Positions 57,953 to 64,000 of a DNA stretch of 64,000 nucleotides are shown in pieces; the stretch's first letter is position 1, and every line of letters begins with the position of its first letter. Source of the stretch: Vibrio marinisediminis (lineage in GTDB: Bacteria; Pseudomonadota; Gammaproteobacteria; Enterobacterales; Vibrionaceae); the NCBI RefSeq assembly GCF_014050145.1, contig NZ_JACFYF010000013.1:1-64000 (forward strand). Reading direction: 5' to 3'. The translations under genes and the position numbers were made by a program. Below the pieces are notes generated by a model, which saw nothing but the letters and a program-made list of their open reading frames with translations, was not told the DNA's origin and did no database searches.

Positions 57953-59350
57953 TTAAGATTCGGAAACTAGGTGGTTCATCCATTTTTTGGTTCTAAATCG
58001 GTAGACACAAGAAAACCATTTAAATATCGCTTCTAAGAAAAACACCATAAAAACAATATCGGGTTCTAGCTTTAGCCATAATGCACATATCGCGGCAATA
58101 GGAATACCGAGTAACCATTGCGTGAGCAGGTCTTGGTAAAGACAAAACTTCACATCTCCACCAGAGCGTAAGACACCGACCACCATAATTGTCGGTAAAG
58201 AGCGCACCACAATACCGAAGCACAAAATTAAATAAAATGATTGCGCTAATTCTAAGGTGTCGGGAGTTAACGCCGAGAACCATGACAATGTATTGCTCAT
58301 ATTGAAGTACAAAAGCAAAGCCACGACGGCATTACAGACTAGTGCGATAAAAACAAAGAAGATCGATTGATAATAAGCTCGTTGGAACTCTTTCGCGCCT
58401 AAATTGTTGCCGACGACGACTGCCGAGGCATTCGCAATGCCGGTTAGAATACTTAGAGAAAACGCTTCGATAGGTGAGATGATGGTCAGTACCACCAGAC
58501 CTTGCGTCCCTGTACTGCCCATGATTGCGGTGTAGGCAAAAACGCCCAACGCCCAAAGAAGAAAGTTGCAGGTTGTGGGCACGGTTAGTTGAGCAAAATT
58601 TCTTAGATGGCTTGCGTCAAGCGACGAGAATAATTGACGAAAATTTATCAATAGCAAATGCCGGCGAGATTTGAGGAAAATAAACAATGCAAAGCTCTCA
58701 AACGCCGCAGCTAAAGTTGTGCCTATGGCCGCGCCCTTAATACCGAGCGCTGGAAGACCAAATAGCCCAAAAATGAGTACCCAATTAAATATAATATTGA
58801 GAATGATACCGATGGCTGAAAATAATGTGGCAGTCGATGCTTGATGAATGGATCGCAACCCAGCGGCAATACTACTTTGATAAGCCATAAATAGTAGTGA
58901 AGGCGCAGCATAGAGTAAGTATGTTTTTGCTAGCGCGATAATATTCACGTCTTGACTGGCAAGTCCAATCACATAGGGTGAAAAAAGCAGTAATAAAAAT
59001 AAGGTGACTAAGGTGAGGGCACAACTTACAAGCCAAGTGAGTCCAATGCTTCTTTTCAACCCATGTTCATCATTGGCGCCAAAGTGCTGTGCTGCCAGCA
59101 TAGCGCCACCTGTAGCAATGCCAGATAACAAAATAGTGAGAACAAAAAGAGCTTTAGTCGCTATGCCTGCTGCGGCAACATCAAATTCTGAGAGTTGTCC
59201 AAGCATAATCACATCGATGACGCCTTTACTCGAGAACAAAACGGTTTGCAGGGTGACAGGGATCGCGACGCTAATTAAGCTTTTTAACAACCCTTTGTCT
59301 AGGTAGCTGAATATAGAGGGAGATCGGCTTAACGCATTGGGTAGCTGCAT
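57953..59350 (-). CDS. MATE-family multidrug/toxin efflux transporter
   Basis: A 465-residue transporter with about twelve membrane helices in two homologous halves. The first half starts LLKSLISVAIPVTLQTVLFSSKGVIDVIMLGQL, typical of MATE/NorM proteins. The second has LTVPTTCNFLLWALGVFAYTAIMG and ISPIEAFSLSILTGIANASAVVVGNNLGAKE. It exports cationic compounds using Na+ or H+ (family knowledge). It is divergent from a LysR gene 125 bp away, a likely local regulator. Confidence 0.92.
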   Translation of the reverse strand: MQLPNALSRSPSIFSYLDKGLLKSLISVAIPVTLQTVLFSSKGVIDVIMLGQLSEFDVAAAGIATKALFVLTILLSGIATGGAMLAAQHFGANDEHGLKRSIGLTWLVSCALTLVTLFLLLLFSPYVIGLASQDVNIIALAKTYLLYAAPSLLFMAYQSSIAAGLRSIHQASTATLFSAIGIILNIIFNWVLIFGLFGLPALGIKGAAIGTTLAAAFESFALFIFLKSRRHLLLINFRQLFSSLDASHLRNFAQLTVPTTCNFLLWALGVFAYTAIMGSTGTQGLVVLTIISPIEAFSLSILTGIANASAVVVGNNLGAKEFQRAYYQSIFFVFIALVCNAVVALLLYFNMSNTLSWFSALTPDTLELAQSFYLILCFGIVVRSLPTIMVVGVLRSGGDVKFCLYQDLLTQWLLGIPIAAICALWLKLEPDIVFMVFFLEAIFKWFSCVYRFRTKKWMNHLVSES

Positions 59351-59475
59351 AATATAACGATGTATTTATAATCAATTGAGTGATTATGAATCGATGGTTC
59401 GCCAATAAAAAGTTACTTATGTTAGGGTATTACGTTCAAACTTCGGCGTTAAAGGTTCATTAGGAGACAAAGGCG

Positions 59476-60366
59476 ATGCATACGATAGAGCAACTCAATG
59501 CATTTGTTGCGGTTTATGAGCTCGGCTCTTATAGCGCCGCAGCAAAACATTTAGGTAAGTCGCGCACAACAGTACGTGAGCACGTAATGACCTATGAAGA
59601 TACACTTGGTTACCCATTATTTACCATCGATGGTAGAAAGGCTGTGCCGAGTGACAAAGCTGAGCAACTCTACTTTCATGCAAAAGTTGTGGAAAAGCAG
59701 AATCGCGAACTTTGTTGCTATAGCCAAGCATTATATGAATTCGAGATACACACCATTAATATTGTGCATGATGTCATTGTACCGCTGGGTTTAATGGTGA
59801 AAGTTGAGCAGCGCATACGACAACATTATCCCATGTTGTCCGTTAATTGGCTGCATCGTACAAGGCAAGAAGCCCTCGACATGCTACAGCAAGGTAGCGC
59901 CGACCTTGTTCTCATGCCCAATCGGGATATGCTGTTTCCTGAAGTCGATGTTACATGGGTTAATTTAGGACCGTTGCATTTAAAGTGTTATGTCGGTAAA
60001 GATTCGCCGTTGATAAAACAGAGCAGAGTGAGTATGGCTAACTTACAAAATGAGACCCAATACATTACCGAAAATTTTCTAGTGATGGATGTCGGCTATG
60101 CGAGGGTATCACCCAAGATGCAAGTGGTTAGCAATAATGATTTGCTCTGTGAATTGATTAAGTATCACGGCTGGGCGGCAATGCCAGAAGAATACATGAG
60201 AGACTATCTCAAGTCCGGTGAGTTGTTTGAGGTTAAGCTGAAAGAGTTGAGTGACAGTAAGTCGATTGAGTTGAATCTATATTTTACGATTGGTAAAGAC
60301 AATCAGAAGGTGTTTGCTGACACGATTCGTTGGATAACTGAATTATCCCACTCAGCGTTGCGCTAA
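59476..60366 (+). CDS. LysR-family transcriptional regulator
   Basis: A 296-residue regulator. N-terminal winged helix-turn-helix: MHTIEQLNAFVAVYELGSYSAAAKHLGKSRTTVREHV, followed by the linker helix. The effector-binding domain runs from about 95. AGGAGACAAAGGCG gives a good ribosome site. It faces the MATE exporter gene, with the 125-bp intergenic region available for shared control. The effector is unknown. Confidence 0.93.
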   Translation: MHTIEQLNAFVAVYELGSYSAAAKHLGKSRTTVREHVMTYEDTLGYPLFTIDGRKAVPSDKAEQLYFHAKVVEKQNRELCCYSQALYEFEIHTINIVHDVIVPLGLMVKVEQRIRQHYPMLSVNWLHRTRQEALDMLQQGSADLVLMPNRDMLFPEVDVTWVNLGPLHLKCYVGKDSPLIKQSRVSMANLQNETQYITENFLVMDVGYARVSPKMQVVSNNDLLCELIKYHGWAAMPEEYMRDYLKSGELFEVKLKELSDSKSIELNLYFTIGKDNQKVFADTIRWITELSHSALR

Positions 60367-60542
60367 TGTCTGTTGGCAACGGTAAACATAGTTGATTATT
60401 CACAACCCTTTGGTTATTAAGTCGCGAAATACAACTATTTTCCGAAATAAGTCCCAACATCATCATTCTTGCACTATAATCACCGACCGTGTTTTCGGTA
60501 ATGCTTATTTTTGGCATTCCCCGGTAGTTTTAGGAACAAGAA

Positions 60543-61823
60543 ATGTCATTTGCCTCACAAAATTTTTCACCAGAAATCGTTAAAGCTCTTACTGAATGTG
60601 GTTATGAGAAGTTAACCCCTGTTCAACAAAAAGCGATTCCGTTGGCTCGTCGTGGGCACGACATCCTAGCTAATGCTCAAACGGGTACGGGTAAAACTGC
60701 TGCATTTGCATTGCCGATCGTGCAGAACATTTTAGACAAACCAAAATCTTCTAACCGCCATCAAGCACGTGCAGTGATTTTGGCACCTACGCGTGAGCTT
60801 GCTGCTCAAATTGCGCAGAATATTCAAGATTACACCAAATATACCGAGCTTAAGACAGTCGCTATCTACGGTGGCGCAAAAATGTCCTCTCAAGAAAAAG
60901 CACTCGAAAACGGTGTTGATATTTTGGTGGCAACACCTGGTCGCTTAATTGAGCACCTAGAGTTGAAAAACGTTTCTCTGGTTAATTTAGAATTCCTTGT
61001 ATTCGATGAAGCCGATCGCATGCTTGATATGGGCTTTATTTCTGCGATTGAGAAAATCATGTCTGGGGTGACAACTAAGCCACAAACCATGCTGTTCTCT
61101 GCGACATTCTCTACCCAAATGAATACGCTGGCAGGTCAAATCCTTCGTCAGCCAAAACGTATTGCCATCTCGCGTGAAAACGTAACCGCAGAAACCGTCG
61201 CACACGTTGTTTACCCTGTCGAGCAAGAACGCAAACGTGAACTACTGTCTGAATTGATTGGTCGCAAAAACTGGAAGCAAGTTCTGGTATTCGTTAACTA
61301 CAAAGAAACAGCGAACGAATTGGTTAAAGAGCTTAAGTTAGATGGTATTAAAGCTGTGCTTTGCCATGGTGATAAAGCGCAAAGCGCACGTCGTCGTGCT
61401 CTAGATGAGTTCAAAGAAGGTAAAGCGCGAGTGATGATTGCAACTGATGTTGCCGCACGTGGTTTGGATATTCAAAACCTACCACATGTAGTGAATTTTG
61501 ATATGCCTTTCTTGGCAGAAGACTACGTTCACCGTATCGGTCGTACTGGTCGAGCAGGGCAGAAAGGTCACGCAGTCTCGTTTGTGAACCGCGAAGAAGA
61601 GTTGACGTTGCAACAGGTCGAAACTCTGATTGGTCAACGTATTTACCGTAAAGAACTTGAAGGTTACGAGCCGAAGAACCGTGATGCGTTGCTGGATAAA
61701 ATGCATTCAAAATCTGCGTTTAAAAACCGCAAGTCACGTATGAACAATCCAAGTGACTCGAACCAAGGTGAAGCAGAGCGTCGTAGCCGCTTGTATCGAA
61801 TGATCCGCGCTAAGAATAAATAG
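60543..61823 (+). CDS. DEAD-box ATP-dependent RNA helicase (RhlE-type)
   Basis: A 426-residue DEAD-box helicase. Q-motif FSPEIVKALTECGYEKLTPVQ, motif I AQTGTGKT, Ia PTRELAAQI, Ib TPGRLIEHL, motif II DEAD (VFDEADRMLDMGF), motif III SAT, motif V ATDVAARGLDI and VI HRIGRTGRAG are all present. The C-terminal tail (about 370-426) is basic and rather short. It remodels RNA in ribosome assembly or decay. The RhlE assignment rests on overall pattern. It is a single gene with its own terminator. Confidence 0.94.
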   Translation: MSFASQNFSPEIVKALTECGYEKLTPVQQKAIPLARRGHDILANAQTGTGKTAAFALPIVQNILDKPKSSNRHQARAVILAPTRELAAQIAQNIQDYTKYTELKTVAIYGGAKMSSQEKALENGVDILVATPGRLIEHLELKNVSLVNLEFLVFDEADRMLDMGFISAIEKIMSGVTTKPQTMLFSATFSTQMNTLAGQILRQPKRIAISRENVTAETVAHVVYPVEQERKRELLSELIGRKNWKQVLVFVNYKETANELVKELKLDGIKAVLCHGDKAQSARRRALDEFKEGKARVMIATDVAARGLDIQNLPHVVNFDMPFLAEDYVHRIGRTGRAGQKGHAVSFVNREEELTLQQVETLIGQRIYRKELEGYEPKNRDALLDKMHSKSAFKNRKSRMNNPSDSNQGEAERRSRLYRMIRAKNK

Positions 61824-61867
61824 TAGGGCGAATTTGCCTGCAGTTATATGTGCTGATCTCTAGAAAG

Positions 61868-61893
61868 CGATACCTTTTGGTATCGTTTTTTTT
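61868..61893 (+). terminator. Terminator after the DEAD-box helicase gene
   Basis: CGATACC-TTTT-GGTATCG followed by eight T. Confidence 0.92.
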
Positions 61894-62081
61894 ATAAGCA
61901 AAATTTGATCTATATGTGAGCCCTCAAATTGAAACATGAGAGCTTATCGCAAATTGTAGAGTATTAACCATCAACTATCGTTGTGGGTGCTACTTATAAG
62001 GTAAACTTTTGCTTATGTAGAGATAAGGCAAATGACATAGACGGTATCGACTGTCGCGCTTGTCGATAATGGAGTAATAAG

Positions 62082-62432
62082 TTGTTTATAGGTGAGGTTT
62101 CAAAGAAAACAGGTGCGAGCCCCAAGGCAATTAGATTATATGAGTCACTAGGCTTACTTGTGCAGATTAAGCGTGAGGGCACCTATCGCGTTTATGATCA
62201 AGGCGATGTTGAATTTATAAAGCTAATTAGAGAGGCTCAGACCCTTGGTGTGAGTTTGTCTGATTTAAAAAAATTGCTTGTAGGACGAAATGAATTGGAT
62301 TGGTCAACCGTGATTGTATTCTTAGCCGAAAAGCAGAAAAAGATAGATATCGAAATCGCCTCCTTAGAAATCAAGAAAGAAAAAATAGCGACTTATAATC
62401 AACAGATTAAAGAGTGTTTAGATAGCGATTGA
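62082..62432 (+). CDS. MerR-family transcriptional regulator
   Basis: A 116-residue regulator starting with TTG: MFIGEVSKKTGASPKAIRLYESLGLL, the MerR helix-turn-helix, then the wing GTYRVYDQGDVEFIKLI and a coiled dimerisation helix. GGAG lies 8 nt before the TTG, and no ATG gives a complete helix-turn-helix. There are no cysteines for metal sensing in the short C terminus. It precedes a quinone-reductase-like gene by 52 bp and may regulate it. Confidence 0.9.
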   Translation: MFIGEVSKKTGASPKAIRLYESLGLLVQIKREGTYRVYDQGDVEFIKLIREAQTLGVSLSDLKKLLVGRNELDWSTVIVFLAEKQKKIDIEIASLEIKKEKIATYNQQIKECLDSD

Positions 62433-62484
62433 CTCTTCCCTATAGGTGAAGGTTTAAACTCTGCCTTTTTACAAGGAAAAGAAA

Positions 62485-63060
62485 ATGAGTAAAAAGGTAC
62501 TAGTGATAAATGGAAATCCGAAATCTGGCAGTTTATGTTGTGAGTTAGCAGACCGCTATGTGGAAGAGAGTCAGCGATCTAATGATGTAAAAATTGTCTC
62601 TCTTAGTGAGCTTCAGTTTGACCCTAACTTAAGTGAAGGCTATGGAATAACCCAACCTCTAGAGCCAGATTTGGTTGATTTTCAACAATTAATTCAATGG
62701 TCGGAACACGTGGTTTTGATTTTGCCTGTCTGGTGGGGGGGAATGCCCGCAAAGTTTAAAGGATTGTTTGATAGAACGTTTTTACCAGGTTTCGCTTTTA
62801 AATATCATGAGAATAAATCCATCCCAGAGAAGCTATTAAAGGGTAAAACCGCGGATATAGTGTTAACGATGGATACCCCGCCATTTTATTATCGCTGGTT
62901 TCAAGGCAATCCAGTACACAAACAGTTAAAGCGCACAATTCTACAGTTTTGTGGGTTTAAAAAAATATCATCGACTTATATTGGTCCGGTGATGAACTCG
63001 ACGCCAAAGCAAAGAGATAAATGGAAGGAGCGAATGCTTCAATTAGCGAAAAATAATTGA
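62485..63060 (+). CDS. Flavodoxin-fold NAD(P)H dehydrogenase (quinone), NQO/MdaB-like
   Basis: A 191-residue flavodoxin_2-type protein. VLVINGNPKSGSLC is the FMN/FAD phosphate-binding loop. HVVLILPVWWGGMPAKFKGLFDRTFLPGFAF is the family signature for KefF/NQO-type reductases. The C-terminal half is shorter than in eukaryotic NQO1. It probably does two-electron reduction of quinones. AAGGAAA precedes the start. It follows the MerR regulator and is probably its target. Confidence 0.9.
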   Translation: MSKKVLVINGNPKSGSLCCELADRYVEESQRSNDVKIVSLSELQFDPNLSEGYGITQPLEPDLVDFQQLIQWSEHVVLILPVWWGGMPAKFKGLFDRTFLPGFAFKYHENKSIPEKLLKGKTADIVLTMDTPPFYYRWFQGNPVHKQLKRTILQFCGFKKISSTYIGPVMNSTPKQRDKWKERMLQLAKNN

Positions 63061-63434
63061 TATTGAAGGTTTCATTTAAGAGCCTATTTTTTGTAAGTAG
63101 CATGCGTCTCTGCTCAGAGAGGGGCATGCTAATTAAACAGTGTTGCTTGTTTTCCACTCAATTTTTTTACTGTTTCTGCTAAGTTAATCCTCATTATATA
63201 GATAGGTGTTATTCGCCATCTTGGTATTTAATAAGCCTTAAAAAGCATCTTTCTTGTTCGACTGCACATCAATTTCGTTAATATGGTAAAAGATCTCAAA
63301 AGTGACACGACATTCATTCGTTGATAGCTTGAATCACTTTTTCGCCATAAGGCACAATTGCGCCATCACTAAGTGGGTATGGCTTTGATTTCTTTACCCT
63401 GTTTATTGTTAAACAGATAACCCAAGGATAAATG
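63061..63434. other. Intergenic region before the Sel1 lipoprotein gene
   Basis: About 370 bp without a gene. It contains the strong hairpin at 63098-63131. The right half should contain the promoter of the lipoprotein gene. I see no tRNA-like structure. Confidence 0.5.
63098..63131. repeat. Two-part inverted repeat (hairpin)
   Basis: TAGCATGC at 63098-63105 pairs with GCATGCTA at 63124-63131, and an inner TCTCT/AGAGA stem extends it. It follows the quinone reductase gene by 38 nt but has no T-run, so it is not a standard intrinsic terminator. Confidence 0.65.
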
Positions 63435-63986
63435 ATGAAGAAAGTGATGACGTTACTCGCGCTAATTGGTTTGGCTGGATGTGCGGGACCAAACCCAAAT
63501 CCAGGTGAACGAAGCGTTGATATGGCATGGACTGACTACGACTACGATAGCGCATTCAATATACTGCGACCTGCAGCCGACAGAGGTGAACCTTGGGCTC
63601 AGTTACGTATGGGAGTTGCATACGAGCTAGGTTCGGGGGTGGATAAAGATATTCCGACCGCTATTAAATGGTATGAGCTGGCAGCGAAGCAAGAGTCTGA
63701 AGGAGCTTGGGCGAATGGCGAATTGGTAGGGGCTGTTGGAAAATCGGGATACTTTAATCAAAACACAGATGCTTTGATTGCAAAATACCAACTCGCCAAT
63801 ATTTATTTGCGCGGTGATGGCGTAAAGGCGGATGCCGAGAAAGCGTTAGAATTGGCAACATACGTGGCAGAAAAGTCGCAAGGTAATGCCTTGTTCTACT
63901 GTTGTGAACACGCCAATGGTCGTTACATTACCAATATGGCGATCGAAGACACATTACAACAAGCGAAACTTGCGGTCGGCAAATAA
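63435..63986 (+). CDS. Sel1-repeat lipoprotein
   Basis: A 183-residue lipoprotein: signal MKKVMTLLALIGLAGC gives a lipidated Cys at 16. Two Sel1-like (TPR-type) repeats are visible: AQLRMGVAYELGSGVDKDIPTAIKWYELAA and AKYQLANIYLRGDGVKADAEKALELA, with a looser segment between them. Such repeats usually bind proteins. AAGGAT 7 nt upstream favours this ATG over the one at 63432. The function is unknown. Confidence 0.85.
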   Translation: MKKVMTLLALIGLAGCAGPNPNPGERSVDMAWTDYDYDSAFNILRPAADRGEPWAQLRMGVAYELGSGVDKDIPTAIKWYELAAKQESEGAWANGELVGAVGKSGYFNQNTDALIAKYQLANIYLRGDGVKADAEKALELATYVAEKSQGNALFYCCEHANGRYITNMAIEDTLQQAKLAVGK

Positions 63987-64000
63987 AAACATTTGAGAGA

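Noticed and set aside
61994-62182. Minus-strand 62-codon frame over the MerR gene start
   Set aside because: It overlaps the helix-turn-helix coding region of the MerR gene and has no recognisable features.

Overview
The window looks like a piece of a Vibrio (Vibrionaceae) genome. The strongest marker is an intact luxP-luxQ autoinducer-2 receptor pair. It is supported by a TorT/TorS pair, a FruR/Cra-controlled fruBKA operon, nrdDG, glpK, glpD, modABC and a LapA-type VCBS-repeat adhesin. From memory, this gene mix resembles the secondary chromosome of vibrios; that placement is inference. Genes are dense on both strands. I see no insertion sequence, prophage, CRISPR array, tRNA or rRNA.

Layout. 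1-1538 (-): N-terminal part of a giant LapA-like adhesin, with a probable LapG cleavage site and 105-residue VCBS repeats. 1955-9608: a divergent sulfur-response module. DUF2892 and a CoA-disulfide-reductase/rhodanese fusion lie on the left. A BigR/SqrR-type ArsR regulator, two YeeE/YedE half-transporters and an RND pump with its adaptor lie on the right. 9623-10516 (-): secreted EEP-family nuclease/phosphatase. 10680-13463: nrdD-nrdG behind an apparent FNR site and two NrdR boxes. 13631-16261: acetyltransferase, aromatic aminotransferase, and a retropepsin-like lipoprotein. 16346-17454 (-): DsbA-like lipoprotein and anchored FKBP isomerase. 17703-22661: OmpA-like lipoprotein, glpK, small membrane and hypothetical genes, yeeX, yceH and a GIY-YIG protein.

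22739-26394: luxPQ, meeting a PilZ/YcgR-type gene tail to tail. 27155-33556: glpD, a small unknown gene, yccS and helD. 33623-38058: mgsA behind torT, divergent from torS. 38063-42136: yhhN, a VOC protein, a yqhD-like aldehyde reductase and glgC. 42491-47561: fruBKA with divergent fruR and three Cra-like operators between them. 47626-51707 (-): two tandem, closely related dCache chemoreceptors that differ at one predicted ligand residue. 51884-52857 (-): an outer-membrane-barrel candidate and a BOF-domain protein. 53037-57088: cobQ-modA-modB-modC as one tightly packed unit. 57198-63986: DUF3297, a small membrane protein, MATE exporter with divergent LysR regulator, a RhlE-type helicase, a MerR regulator with a flavodoxin-fold quinone reductase, and a Sel1-repeat lipoprotein.

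The genes point to a facultatively anaerobic, motile marine heterotroph: anaerobic nucleotide reduction, TMAO sensing, fructose and glycerol use, glycogen synthesis, molybdate uptake, quorum sensing and surface adhesion. The most interesting candidate for a little-described system is the persulfide-sensor-linked sulfur importer plus RND exporter at 1955-9608. Next come the nrdDG control region and the chemoreceptor pair.
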